This document shows, piece after piece, positions 14,832 to 24,306 of a stretch of DNA of 64,000 bases; position 1 is the first letter of the stretch; each line of letters starts with the position of its first letter. Both the position numbers and the translations under genes were made by a program. Below the pieces are notes generated by a model. That model did not search any database. It was not told the origin of the DNA and saw only the letters and a program-made list of their open reading frames with translations. The stretch is from Palsa-504 sp963739135 (lineage in GTDB: Bacteria; Actinomycetota; Actinomycetes; Streptosporangiales; Streptosporangiaceae): contig CAVTZG010000013.1 of assembly GCA_963739135.1 (NCBI GenBank), positions 124,001 to 188,000 on the forward strand. The letters run 5' to 3'.

Positions 14832-15577
14832 GACGAGAAGGCACGCCGCTCATATACCCAGTGTTTGCCCCGCGCAGGCTCTGACCGAGGCGCTATCTCG
14901 GGGTGAGGCGGTAACGACGTCGTTGTGACAGCCATGCCGTCTGGTGCGCGTCGTTGTGACAACGACGTCGTTGGGGCGCCGGACCGGAAGTGAACTAAGT
15001 GACGCGAGGGAGCAGGCGCCGCGGGAGTGCCCGCAGGCTGCCAGAGTCCAGGTCCTGGGACCTCAGTCGTTACTCCCGCCTCAGCCATCACGCCCTGCCC
15101 GGGCCCGTTCTTTGGTCGTGGCCAGTTTGCTGGGGTAACAACGTCCGCACACGCCGGATCACCGGCCCCAGCGGTCACATGCGCCACACCCATGGTCCAT
15201 CGGCCCAGTTGGCAGCCGGACCCGGGCGTGCCCGCATGACCGACCGGGCCAACCTAGCCGGTCGCGGCACTAGCCGGTACCGCTTTCCCCGGAATGTCGT
15301 ACCGGCCTGTTAGCATGAAATACGTGTTCGACATTTGTATCTCGGCCGCCAGGTCCGGCACCGCTCCCATACCCAGCACCGGTTCGCCGTAAATTCACGA
15401 CCACCTGAAATGGACATTAAGGACCAACCGGACCCGGTCGGCGCGCCAGCCGGACGCGACCGGCGGTGCTCCATTAGGGTGGTCAGCACCGGGTTGATGA
15501 TCACGCGCGGCACCCTGAGGCCGCACTCCGCGGGGTGGCGCGCGGTGCGCAGCGTGCCCTGAGGAGGCGGTTCGTCG
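14832..15577. other. Gene-poor interval with a palindrome cluster
   Basis: No coding region is convincing in these 746 bases. The perfect palindrome AACGACGTCGTT occurs twice (14913-14924, 14961-14972), and a 19-base inverted repeat with a single central base, arms CGTCGTTGT/ACAACGACG, covers 14949-14967. Both areas share CGTCGTTGTGACA. This looks like a cooperative operator cluster, but the target is unclear since it lies about 80 bases after tetR and over 600 before dnaE. A relatively AT-rich patch is at 15312-15340. A Shine-Dalgarno for dnaE (GAGGAGG) ends the interval. Confidence 0.5.
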
Positions 15578-18500
15578 ATGGCGGGATCTGGTGAGCCGTT
15601 CGCCCACCTGCACGTGCACACCGAGTACTCCATGCTGGACGGCGCGGCCCGGATCAAGGAACTGCTCGCCGAGGTCAAACGCCAGGGCATGACCCATGTG
15701 GCGATGACCGACCACGGCAACATGTACGGTGCCGCCGAGTTCCACCGCCAGGCCAAGGACGCCGGCGTCACGCCGGTGATCGGGATCGAGGCCTACCTCT
15801 CGCCTGAGGCCAGGGCCAACTCCAACCGCATCCTGTGGGGGCAGCCGCACCAGAAGAAGGACGACGTCTCCGCCTCCGGCGCCTACCTGCACAAGACCAT
15901 CTGGGCCAGGAACAATGAGGGCCTGCACAACCTGTTCCGGCTCTCCTCGCGCTCCTACGCCGAGGGCTGGATGATCAAGTGGGCCCGGATGGACAAGGAG
16001 CTCATCGCCGAGCACTCCGCCGGGCTGATGGCCTCCACCGGCTGCCCGTCGGGGGAGCTGCAGACCCGGCTGCGGCTGGACCAGTTCGACGAGGCCCTCG
16101 AGGCCGCGGCCGAATGGCAGGACATCTTCGGCAAGGAGAATTACTTCCTCGAGCTGATGGACCACGGCCTGGACATCGAGCGGCGGGTCCGCGACGGCCT
16201 GACCGAGATCGGCAGGAAGCTCCGCATCCCGCCCGTGGTCACCAACGACTCGCACTACACCCGCGAGCCCGATGCCCAGGCGCAGGACATGCTGTTGTGC
16301 ATCCAGACCGGCAAGACCCTGCTCGACACGGACCGGTTCCGGTTCGACGGCACCGGCTACTACGTCAAGTCCGCCGCCGAGATGTACGGCCTGGACCCTG
16401 GCGACCTGTGGCAGGAAGGCTGCCGCAACAGTCAGCTGCTGATCGCCAACCGGGTCGACACCACCGGCATGTTCAACTTCGTCAACCTGATGCCCAGGTT
16501 CCCCATCCCGGACGGCTTCGAGTCCGAGGACGAGCTGTTCCGCGCCGAGGTGTGGAAGGGCATGGACCGCCGCTACCCGGACGGCTACGACGAGCAGCGG
16601 CGCCAGCAGGCCGAGTACGAGATCCAGATGATCTGCCAGATGGGCTTCCCGGCCTACTTCCTGGTGGTCGCGGACTTCATCATGTGGGCGAAGAACAACG
16701 GCGTCGCGGTGGGGCCCGGGCGCGGCTCGGCGGCAGGGTCCATCGTCGCCTACGCGATGGGTATCACCGACCTCGACCCGCTGGTGCACGGCCTGATCTT
16801 CGAGCGCTTCCTCAATCCCGAGCGCGTGTCCATGCCCGACATCGACATCGACTTCGACGAGCGCGGCCGGGCCGACGTGATCAGGTACGTGACCCAGAAG
16901 TGGGGCTCGGACCGGGTCGCGCAGATCGTCACCTACGGCACGATCAAGGCCAAGGCGGCCATCAAGGACTCCTGCCGGGTGCTCGGCCATCCCTACGCGC
17001 TGGGGGACCGGATCACCAAGGCATTCCCGCCCGCCGTGATGGGCAAGGACATCCCGCTGTCCGGGATCTTCGACGAGGACCACCCCCGATACAAGGAGGC
17101 GGGCGAGCTCCGGTCGCTGTACGAGGCCGAGGCCGAGGTCAAGCAGGTCATCGACACCGCGCGCGGGATCGAGGGGCTGATCCGCCAGCCGGGCGTGCAC
17201 GCGGCCGGGGTGATCATGTCCGCGGAGCCGCTGACCGACCATATCCCGGTCTGGACCAGGCACACCGACGGCGCGGTGATCACGCAGTTCGACTACCCGA
17301 CCTGCGAGGGCCTCGGCCTGCTGAAGATGGACTTCCTCGGCCTGCGCAACCTGACCATCATGGCCGACGCGGTGGCGGCGATCGAGAAGAACCGGGCCAT
17401 CTCCATCGACCTGCTGACCCTGTCCCTGGACGACAAGCCGACCTACGACCTGCTGGCCCGCGGCGACACGCTCGGCGTGTTCCAGTTCGACGGCGGGCCG
17501 ATGCGCTCGCTGCTGCGGCTGATGAAGGCGGACAACTTCGAGGACATCTCCGCCGTCGGCGCGCTGTACCGGCCCGGTCCGATGGGCGTCAACTCGCACA
17601 CCAACTACGCGCTGCGCAAGAACGGGCTTCAGGAGATCACGCCCATCCACCCGGAGCTGGCCGAACCGCTGCGCGAGGTGCTCGAGCCGACCTACGGCCT
17701 GATCGTCTACCAGGAGCAGGTGCAGAAGGCCGCGCAGATCCTGGCCGGGTACACGCTCGGCCAGGCCGACCTGCTCCGCCGGGCCATGGGCAAGAAGAAG
17801 AAGGAGATCCTGGACAAGGAGTTCGTCCCGTTCCGGCAGGGCTGCCGGGAACGCGGTTACTCCGACCAGGCGATCCAGGCCGTCTGGGACGTCCTAGTGC
17901 CGTTCGCCGACTATGCCTTCAACAAGGCGCACACCGCGGCCTACGGCCTGGTCTCGTACTGGACCGCTTACCTGAAGGCCAACTACCCGGCCGAGTACAT
18001 GGCCGCGCTGTTGTCGTCGGTTGCCGACGACAAGGACAAGTCGGCGCTGTACCTGAACGAGTGCCGCCGGATGGGCATCAAGGTGCTGCCGCCCGACGTC
18101 AACGAGTCGGTGGCGACGTTCGCGGCGGTCGGCGGCGACGTCAGGTTCGGCCTGGCGGCCATCCGCAACGTGGGCACCAACGTGGTGGAAGCCGTCATCG
18201 CGGCGCGCAAGTCCAAGGGCCAGTTCAGCAGCTTCGCAGATTTCCTGCGCAAGGTCCCGCTGGTGGTGTGCAACAAGCGGGTCATCGAGTCGCTGATCAA
18301 GGCGGGCGCCTTCGACTCGTTCAGCGAGCCGCGCAAGGGCCTGGTCTTCGTGCACGAGCAGGCCGTCGACGCCGTGATCGACATCAAGCGCAACGAGGCC
18401 ATCGGCCAGGATTCGCTGTTCGGCGGCGACGCCGAGGCCGAGGCGGTCTTCGACGTTCCCGTGCCGGCCGGTGAATGGGACAAGTCCACCCTGCTGAACT

Positions 18501-19129
18501 TCGAGCGTGAGATGCTCGGCCTGTACGTCTCGGACCACCCGCTGTTCGGCGTCGAGCACATCATCGCCAGGGAAAGCGACTGCTCGCTGGCCGACCTGAT
18601 GACCGACGATGCCGAACGGCCCCGCGCCGACCGGTCCGACGCCCAGATCGTCAAGGTGGGCGGGATCCTCTCCGGCGTCCAGCGCAAGGTGACCAAGCAG
18701 GGGAACCAGTGGGCGGCTGCCAGCCTGGAGGACCTGGCCGGGGCGATCGAGGTGCTGTTCTTCCCGCAGACCTACCAGCTCTACGCCACCTCGATTGCCG
18801 AGGACGCGGTGGTCGTGGTGAAGGGCAAGGTGGACCGCCGGGACGACGTGCCCAAGCTGATCGCCATGGACCTGACCATCCCCGACCTGTCGGTCGACGA
18901 GTCGGGCCCCTTCGTGGTGTCCATGCCCGTGGCCAGGTGCGTGCCGCCGGTGGTCGAGCGGCTGCGGGAGGTCCTGGTCACGCATCCGGGCCCCATCGAG
19001 GTGCATCTGCGGCTGCGCGACCACCAGCGCACCACGGTGATGCGCCTGGACGACAAGCTGCGAGTAGCTGCCTCACCCGCCCTGATCGGCGATCTGAAGC
19101 AGCTACTCGGTCCGGCCTGCGTCGGCTAG
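15578..19129 (+). CDS. dnaE: DNA polymerase III alpha subunit DnaE
   Basis: The replicative polymerase catalytic subunit (DnaE1 type, 1,183 residues). An N-terminal PHP domain begins HLHVHTEYSMLDGAARI and keeps its metal-binding His/Asp residues, as expected for the proofreading PHP of actinobacterial DnaE1. The polymerase active site includes VGPGRGSAAGSIVAYAM and PDIDIDFDERGR, and the helix-hairpin-helix and C-terminal OB-fold (VKVGGILSGVQRKVTKQGNQWA) follow. GAGGAGG precedes ATG 15578. It converges with the gene at 19146. No neighbour suggests operon membership. Confidence 0.97.
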   Translation: MAGSGEPFAHLHVHTEYSMLDGAARIKELLAEVKRQGMTHVAMTDHGNMYGAAEFHRQAKDAGVTPVIGIEAYLSPEARANSNRILWGQPHQKKDDVSASGAYLHKTIWARNNEGLHNLFRLSSRSYAEGWMIKWARMDKELIAEHSAGLMASTGCPSGELQTRLRLDQFDEALEAAAEWQDIFGKENYFLELMDHGLDIERRVRDGLTEIGRKLRIPPVVTNDSHYTREPDAQAQDMLLCIQTGKTLLDTDRFRFDGTGYYVKSAAEMYGLDPGDLWQEGCRNSQLLIANRVDTTGMFNFVNLMPRFPIPDGFESEDELFRAEVWKGMDRRYPDGYDEQRRQQAEYEIQMICQMGFPAYFLVVADFIMWAKNNGVAVGPGRGSAAGSIVAYAMGITDLDPLVHGLIFERFLNPERVSMPDIDIDFDERGRADVIRYVTQKWGSDRVAQIVTYGTIKAKAAIKDSCRVLGHPYALGDRITKAFPPAVMGKDIPLSGIFDEDHPRYKEAGELRSLYEAEAEVKQVIDTARGIEGLIRQPGVHAAGVIMSAEPLTDHIPVWTRHTDGAVITQFDYPTCEGLGLLKMDFLGLRNLTIMADAVAAIEKNRAISIDLLTLSLDDKPTYDLLARGDTLGVFQFDGGPMRSLLRLMKADNFEDISAVGALYRPGPMGVNSHTNYALRKNGLQEITPIHPELAEPLREVLEPTYGLIVYQEQVQKAAQILAGYTLGQADLLRRAMGKKKKEILDKEFVPFRQGCRERGYSDQAIQAVWDVLVPFADYAFNKAHTAAYGLVSYWTAYLKANYPAEYMAALLSSVADDKDKSALYLNECRRMGIKVLPPDVNESVATFAAVGGDVRFGLAAIRNVGTNVVEAVIAARKSKGQFSSFADFLRKVPLVVCNKRVIESLIKAGAFDSFSEPRKGLVFVHEQAVDAVIDIKRNEAIGQDSLFGGDAEAEAVFDVPVPAGEWDKSTLLNFEREMLGLYVSDHPLFGVEHIIARESDCSLADLMTDDAERPRADRSDAQIVKVGGILSGVQRKVTKQGNQWAAASLEDLAGAIEVLFFPQTYQLYATSIAEDAVVVVKGKVDRRDDVPKLIAMDLTIPDLSVDESGPFVVSMPVARCVPPVVERLREVLVTHPGPIEVHLRLRDHQRTTVMRLDDKLRVAASPALIGDLKQLLGPACVG

Positions 19130-19145
19130 CGCATTCTGGCTCGCG

Positions 19146-20384
19146 TTACGGCGTCGGCCCGATGAGCTGATCCATGAACGCGCGGTACATGCGCAGCGTT
19201 TCGCGCAGCGTCTCGGTGTCGGCATTGGCGCCCTCGCCCCACCTGCCGCGCAGCGCGCTCGCCCGCTCCTGGATGGCCCGCTGCCGCTCCTGGATGGCCC
19301 GCTGCCGTTCCTGGATGGCCGCCTCTAGCTTCGCGGTGACCTGTGAGACCACGTCGGCGGCCTCGGTCACCGAGCCTTGCGGATCGTCCACGAACCGGAA
19401 CTGGATCTGCTGCCATTGCGTGGTGTACTGCTCGGCATCCGGGAGCAGGTTCCCGAAGGCGATGTCACCGAAATCACCGATCCTGTCGGTCGCCTCACCT
19501 GGACGGAGCCCTGCATCCGCTGCGCCCGCAGCATGCCTTCCTGCGGGGGAACCGTCAGTGGTGCCGACCGCGGGGGCACCGTCAGTGGTGCCGACCGCGG
19601 GGGCACCGTCAGTGGTGCCGACCGCGGGGGCACCGTCAGTAGTGCCGACCGCAGGGACGCCTTCAGTGGTGCCGACCGCGGTGGCGGCCGGACCTGCGCC
19701 GGTCGGCCCCTGCGGGTCCGTAGCGGTGCCGGCCTGGGTGTCGTATCCGGTCGCAGTGTCGGCCTCGGCGCCGTAGCCGGGGGTGGTCCTCGCCTGGCTG
19801 CCATAGCCCGGGGTAGTCCCAAGGTTGCTGCTGGAGCCGGCCTCTGTGCTTGCCTGGCTGTCGTATCCGGCCGCGGTGTCGGCCTGGCTCCCGTAGCCCG
19901 CCGCTGGGGTGATGCCTCCGGTGCCGGTGGGTGCGGTCGTAGCGTATCTGCCCCGGCCAGTCATCGAAGGGTCCGTCGCGGTCGTTCCCCCGCCGGGGGC
20001 CGCCTCCGGGCTGCCCTGCTCGTCCCAGTAGTCACGGCTTCCCGCGTCGGGGCTTCGCACCGCGCCGACCTCGTCCATCCCGGTCGGGGCGGCCAACGCA
20101 TCATCCACGGTGTCTTCCGCACCTGAGCTGCCGACCGTGGCAGCCTCGTCAGACCCGGCGGGCCATGTCCCGTTCGGGTCGGTCGCGCTCGGGTCCGTGG
20201 TGGTGTCGTGCTCTGCGGTCGGCTGGGTCGACCTGTCGCCGCGGAGGGCAGAAGCTACCTTCTGGAACCGGGTCATCGGGGTTGTCTCCTCGCCCGGAGG
20301 TACCTCGGTCTCGTCGTCCGGGACGACTTCGCCGCCGACGACGTAGCCGGAGCCCTGACCCCGGCCGTACTGGTCCTGCGTCAT
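19146..20384 (-). CDS. Repeat-rich acidic protein with C-terminal helical domain
   Basis: A 412-residue protein of unknown function. The first 310 residues are low complexity, with degenerate GYGSQA-like repeats (about 155-215) and a perfect nine-residue repeat VGTTDGAPA (about 233-275) encoded by a 27-base DNA tandem repeat near 19541-19690. The last 100 residues form a helical domain, TTQWQQIQFRFVDDPQGSVTEA, containing three ERQRAIQ heptads from a 21-base repeat (about 19267-19315). That domain matches the membrane-anchored protein encoded just upstream (shared W-x-x-I-Q-x-RFVD-x-P and a final LRE-x-L-x-x-YRA). No signal peptide or membrane span is seen. Probably co-transcribed with 20409-21098 (24-base gap). 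Confidence 0.72.
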   Translation of the reverse strand: MTQDQYGRGQGSGYVVGGEVVPDDETEVPPGEETTPMTRFQKVASALRGDRSTQPTAEHDTTTDPSATDPNGTWPAGSDEAATVGSSGAEDTVDDALAAPTGMDEVGAVRSPDAGSRDYWDEQGSPEAAPGGGTTATDPSMTGRGRYATTAPTGTGGITPAAGYGSQADTAAGYDSQASTEAGSSSNLGTTPGYGSQARTTPGYGAEADTATGYDTQAGTATDPQGPTGAGPAATAVGTTEGVPAVGTTDGAPAVGTTDGAPAVGTTDGAPAVGTTDGSPAGRHAAGAADAGLRPGEATDRIGDFGDIAFGNLLPDAEQYTTQWQQIQFRFVDDPQGSVTEAADVVSQVTAKLEAAIQERQRAIQERQRAIQERASALRGRWGEGANADTETLRETLRMYRAFMDQLIGPTP

Positions 20385-20408
20385 AGGAATTATCCTTCCT
20401 GCGAACTG

Positions 20409-21098
20409 CTAACGAGGGGTGTCCGCGGTGCGGTCGGTGGTCTCCGCGGCCACGCCGCGGTTCTGGGCGGCCAGGTCGCCGTTGCCCGCGATACTGCCGC
20501 TGTTGTCTGCGGCGACGCGATCGTTCATCGCGGTGCGGTCGGTGACCTCCGCCGCACCATCGCGCCCGGCGTATCCCTGGCGGCCCCGCAGGCCGGTCAG
20601 GTCCTCGAACAGCGCACGGTAGCGGATCAGGGCTTCTCTGAGCTGCTCTGTGGTCGCGGATTCGATGGGGAGATCCACGGTGTTCCGGTAGCCCTGAAGC
20701 GAACGAGCGTGGTAGACGGACATGGCCTCGATGCTGGCGTTCCTGTCGTCCGCCGGGTAGCCGCGGTCTCGCATGACCTCCCAGATCAGGGTGTGCGCCG
20801 CCGTCAGAGCCTCGGCGGGGGCGTCCACGAACCGTTCCTGGATCACGGCCCAGTCACCGCTGTACCGCGCCTGCTGCTCAGCCGACAGGGGGCGGATGTT
20901 AAGCGCCTCCACCCGCCGCTGCCGAGCGCTCAGCTCGGCATCGGCCTTCCTGGGGCCTATCTCCTTGGCGAGCCGGTCGTACTCGGGCCCGAACTGGCGC
21001 CGCATGCGTGCCCGCCGCAGTTGTGCAGAGGCGATCACGACGACAGCCGCCACGACGATGACAGCAATGATGATGCCGATGATTGCTCCGGTCGACAT
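20409..21098 (-). CDS. Membrane-anchored protein sharing a helical domain with its neighbour
   Basis: A 229-residue protein with one N-terminal membrane span (about residues 4-24, all Ile/Val/Ala) followed by a charged cytoplasmic region. The central domain contains YSGDWAVIQERFVDAPAEALTAAHTLI and LREALIRYRALFEDL, the same framework as the C-terminus of the protein encoded downstream. The tail is polar with DRTA repeats. AGGAGG precedes ATG 21098. The pair may assemble through the shared domain, one partner at the membrane and one soluble; this is inference. No known family is recognised with confidence. Confidence 0.75.
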   Translation of the reverse strand: MSTGAIIGIIIAVIVVAAVVVIASAQLRRARMRRQFGPEYDRLAKEIGPRKADAELSARQRRVEALNIRPLSAEQQARYSGDWAVIQERFVDAPAEALTAAHTLIWEVMRDRGYPADDRNASIEAMSVYHARSLQGYRNTVDLPIESATTEQLREALIRYRALFEDLTGLRGRQGYAGRDGAAEVTDRTAMNDRVAADNSGSIAGNGDLAAQNRGVAAETTDRTADTPR

Positions 21099-21298
21099 GA
21101 TTACCTCCTGTGAGGGTCGAAGCGCACACTGGACTCCCCCGCAAAGGCCCGGCTAAACAGGACGACGCTTCCCGAGACCTACGAAACTCGGCCATTAGCC
21201 CTTTCCGGTGTCGTCATGACCGTGACTCAGAGCCTGCCCGAGGTGCACGCCATCTGACGGGTACGATCGTTCGGAGGCGATCCGGCGACCGGGGAGGT

Positions 21299-21868
21299 CT
21301 GACGAAGGGGCGACTGGCAGCTTTCACGGCAGCGCTGGCGGGCAGCGCGGTCTTCGGCATCCCGGCCGGGCTTATCTGGGGCGAGGTCGCGCCGCGGGCG
21401 CTGCTGCAGGAGATCGCCCGCGGCGAAGCCCAGATCGTGACCGCGGAAACCAACGCCTTCATCGGCGCCGACGCCTGGTTCTGCCTGATCACCGCGGTCG
21501 GCGGGCTTGTCACAGGCCTGCTCGGCTACCGCCTCCTGGTGCGCAGGTCCGGCGCGGCCGCCACCGCCGGGCTGGTCCTGGGTGCGCTGGCCGCCGCCCT
21601 GGTCGCCATGTGGACGGGCGAGCAGATCGGCCTGGGCACCTACAACCACCTGCTCGCCTCCAGCCCGAACGGCGCCTTCTTCAACGCCTCCCTCGCGCTG
21701 GGCGCCAAGACCGCGCTCGCGTTCTGGCCGCTGCTCACCTCGGTCGTCATCCTGCTGGCCGAATCGGGGGCCCGCAAGCAGGACCGGCTGGCCGCCAGAG
21801 CCCGGCCTCAGCCGGAACTGGGTCCCGACGATCCCGGCGCGTCCGGCATGTGGACAAGCGGACCGTGA
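21299..21868 (+). CDS. Small polytopic membrane protein (DUF2567-like), start unresolved
   Basis: Four hydrophobic segments are visible, beginning FTAALAGSAVFGIPAGLIWGEVAPRA, a pattern resembling the DUF2567 family of actinobacterial membrane proteins of unknown function. The conserved part starts at about 21299, after a strong GGGGAGG (21291-21297) and a possible -10 TACGAT (21260-21265). No ATG, GTG or TTG occurs in frame between GTG 21110 and the conserved region, so either a rare start (CTG 21299, CTG 21314 or ACG 21302) is used or the sequence has an error. It lies 27 bases before hisD in the same direction. Confidence 0.6.
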   Translation: MTKGRLAAFTAALAGSAVFGIPAGLIWGEVAPRALLQEIARGEAQIVTAETNAFIGADAWFCLITAVGGLVTGLLGYRLLVRRSGAAATAGLVLGALAAALVAMWTGEQIGLGTYNHLLASSPNGAFFNASLALGAKTALAFWPLLTSVVILLAESGARKQDRLAARARPQPELGPDDPGASGMWTSGP

Positions 21869-21883
21869 TGCGGCCACGCTCCG

Positions 21884-21889
21884 TAGACT
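21884..21889 (+). promoter_or_regulatory. -10 box for leaderless hisD
   Basis: TAGACT ends six bases before GTG 21896, and no Shine-Dalgarno is present. Transcription of the his operon would then start at the hisD start codon itself. Confidence 0.5.
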
Positions 21890-21895
21890 AGGCGC

Positions 21896-23221
21896 GTGAT
21901 TTCCCGAATCGACCTGCGCGGCCGCGCAGCGGGCCAGCTCAGCCGGGCCGACCTGGCCGGCGTCCTGCCCCGGGCGGCCATCGATGTCGAGGCCGCCGTG
22001 ACCCAGATCCGGCCCGTCTGCGATGACGTCAGGCGCCGCGGGGCCGCGGCCGTGCGCGAGTACACCGCCCGGTTCGACGGCGTGGACCTGGCCAGCACCC
22101 GGGTCCCACGGGCGGCGCTCGATGCGGCGCTGGCGGGGCTCGGCCCCGAGGTCCGGCGCGCCCTGGAGGAGGCCATCCGCCGCACCAGGCGGGTGCACGC
22201 GGCGCAGATCCCGGCCGAGATCGTCACCCAGGTGACCGACGGGCTCACCGTCACCGGCCGTTTCGTGCCGGTGGGCCGGGCTGGGGTGTACGTGCCGGGC
22301 GGCCTGGTGGCCTACCCGTCGTCGGTGGTCATGAACATCGTCCCGGCCCAGGTCGCCGGGGTCGGCTCGGTCGCGGTGGCATCGCCGCCCCAGGCTGGCC
22401 ACGGCGGGCTGCCGCATCCGTCCGTGCTGGCCGCCTGCGCGCTGCTCGGCATCACGGAGGTGCACGCCGCGGGCGGCGCCCAGGCCCTGGCCATGTTCGC
22501 CTACGGCACGGACGACTGCGCCCCCGTTGACGTCATCACCGGCCCGGGCAACGTTTACGTGGCCGCCGCCAAGCGGGTGCTGCGCGGCGTGGTCGGCACC
22601 GATGGCGAGAACGGACCCACCGAGGTGGCCGTCATCGCCGACGACACCGCCGATCCCGTCCACGTGGCCGCCGACCTGATCGCCCAGGCCGAGCACGACG
22701 AGCTTGCGGCCTGCCTGCTCGTGACCACCGAGACCGGCCTGGCCGATGACGTCGAGGCCGAGCTGGCCCGCCAGGTCCCGGCCACCAGGCACCGCGCCCG
22801 GGTGGAAGCCGCGCTGGCCGGCCAGGCCGCCTGCGTGCTGGTGGACGACCTGGACGCGGCGCTGGCGGTCAGCGACGCCTGGGCGCCCGAGCACCTGGAG
22901 ATCCAGACCCGCGACGCGGCCAAGCTGGCCGCCCGGGTGGCCAACGCCGGCGCGGTCTTCGCCGGCCCGTACTCGCCGGTATCGCTCGGGGATTACCTGG
23001 CCGGCTCGAATCACGTGCTGCCCACCGGCGGAACGGCCCGGCACACCAGCGGGCTGTCCGTGTTCCCCTTCCTGCGGCTGGTCAACGTCATCGAATGCGA
23101 CCAGGCGGCACTGGCCGCCACCGCCCCACTGATCGATGCGCTCGGCGGCGCCGAGGACCTCGCCGCGCACGTGGCCGCGGTCCGCGTCCGCGTCCCTCGC
23201 GACCCGGGAGCCGGCCGATGA
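21896..23221 (+). CDS. hisD: Histidinol dehydrogenase HisD
   Basis: HisD performs the last two steps of histidine synthesis, oxidising histidinol through histidinal to histidine with NAD and a bound zinc. Family blocks are intact: GRAGVYVPGGLVAYPSSVVMN, VITGPGNVYVAAAKR, QAEHDE, APEHLEI and GSNHVLPTGGTARHTSGLSV, including the zinc-ligand and catalytic His residues. The 441-residue length is standard. The start at GTG 21896 fits a leaderless transcript. It is the first gene of hisD-C-B-H-priA-F, linked by four-base overlaps in most junctions. Confidence 0.97.
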   Translation: MISRIDLRGRAAGQLSRADLAGVLPRAAIDVEAAVTQIRPVCDDVRRRGAAAVREYTARFDGVDLASTRVPRAALDAALAGLGPEVRRALEEAIRRTRRVHAAQIPAEIVTQVTDGLTVTGRFVPVGRAGVYVPGGLVAYPSSVVMNIVPAQVAGVGSVAVASPPQAGHGGLPHPSVLAACALLGITEVHAAGGAQALAMFAYGTDDCAPVDVITGPGNVYVAAAKRVLRGVVGTDGENGPTEVAVIADDTADPVHVAADLIAQAEHDELAACLLVTTETGLADDVEAELARQVPATRHRARVEAALAGQAACVLVDDLDAALAVSDAWAPEHLEIQTRDAAKLAARVANAGAVFAGPYSPVSLGDYLAGSNHVLPTGGTARHTSGLSVFPFLRLVNVIECDQAALAATAPLIDALGGAEDLAAHVAAVRVRVPRDPGAGR

Positions 23222-24306
23222 CCGGGTCGGCTCTGCCCGTTCGGGATGACCTGAAAGACCTGCATCCGTACGGCGCGCCGCAGATCGACGTGCCGGTCCG
23301 GCTGAACACCAACGAGAATCCCTACCCGCCCAGCCCCCAGATGGTCCGGGCCATCGCCGACGCGGTAGCGGCGGCGGCCGCGAACCTGAACCGCTACCCG
23401 GACCGGGACATGGTCGAGCTGCGCAAGGACCTGGCCGACTACCTGGGCCACGGGCTGACCGGCCGTCACCTGTGGGCGGCCAACGGGTCCAACGAGGTCA
23501 TCCAGCAGGTCTTCCAGGCCTTCGGCGGGCCTGGCCGGCACGCACTCGGGTTCGATCCCGGCTACTCCATGCACCCCCTGATCGCCCGGGTCACCTTCAC
23601 CAGCTGGATCACGGCCGACCGGGACGAGGACTTCGGCCTGGTCCCGGAGCAGGCGGCCCGCGTGATCGCGGAGCACCGCCCGAGCCTGGTCTTCCTGACC
23701 TCGCCGAACAACCCGACCGGCACGGCGGCCCCGATGGAGCTCGTCGAGGCCGTCTGCGAAGCGGCCCCCGGGCTGGTCGTCGTCGACGAGGCCTACGCCG
23801 AGTTCGCCCGGGCGGGTACCCCCAGCGCGCTGAGGTTGCTGCCCAGGTACCCGGGGCTGGTCGTCACCCGCACCATGTCCAAGGCCTTCGCCATGGCCGG
23901 GGCCAGGATCGGGTACCTCGCGGCCGCCCCCGAGGTGGTCGAGCAGCTGCTGCTGGTCCGGCTGCCCTATCACCTGTCCGCGGTCACCCAGGCGGTGGCC
24001 CGGGCCGCACTCGCGCTGGCCGCCGAGCCCCTGGCCACCGTAGATACCCTCAGGGCCGAACGGGACAGCCTCGTCGCCTGGCTCAAAGACCAGGGGCTGC
24101 GGGTGGCGGACTCGGACGCCAACTTCGTGCTGTTCGGCGAGTTCGGCTCGCGCCGGGCGGTCTGGCAGGGGCTGCTCGACCGCGGCGTGCTGATCCGCGA
24201 GGTCGGCCCGCCGCGGTGGCTGCGGGTCACGGTCGGGCTGCCCGAAGAGATGGCGGCGTTCCGTGCCGCCCTAACAGAGGTACTGAGCGAGGTGCTGGCC
24301 CCATGA
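23218..24306 (+). CDS. hisC: Histidinol-phosphate aminotransferase HisC
   Basis: A PLP-dependent class I/II aminotransferase converting imidazole acetol phosphate to histidinol phosphate. N-terminal LNTNENPYPPSP, SPNNPTGT, VVDEAYAEF, and Lys222 in TRTMSKAFAMAGARIGY (the Schiff-base lysine) are all visible. At 362 residues it is normal. Translation begins at ATG 23218 within the hisD stop (ATGA), which excludes the longer upstream extension. Co-translation with hisD and hisB is likely. Confidence 0.96.
   Translation: MTGSALPVRDDLKDLHPYGAPQIDVPVRLNTNENPYPPSPQMVRAIADAVAAAAANLNRYPDRDMVELRKDLADYLGHGLTGRHLWAANGSNEVIQQVFQAFGGPGRHALGFDPGYSMHPLIARVTFTSWITADRDEDFGLVPEQAARVIAEHRPSLVFLTSPNNPTGTAAPMELVEAVCEAAPGLVVVDEAYAEFARAGTPSALRLLPRYPGLVVTRTMSKAFAMAGARIGYLAAAPEVVEQLLLVRLPYHLSAVTQAVARAALALAAEPLATVDTLRAERDSLVAWLKDQGLRVADSDANFVLFGEFGSRRAVWQGLLDRGVLIREVGPPRWLRVTVGLPEEMAAFRAALTEVLSEVLAP

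Noticed and set aside
15314..15329. LexA-box-like sequence upstream of dnaE (half-site GTTCGA)
   Set aside because: Only one half matches the actinobacterial SOS consensus; the other half is poor and lies about 250 bases from the gene.
15395..17650. Long open frame (751 codons) antisense to dnaE
   Set aside because: It lies opposite conserved DnaE sequence, has no recognisable domain, and long antisense frames are expected at this GC content. The same applies to 56268-58331 and 58368-60968 opposite polA and rpsA.
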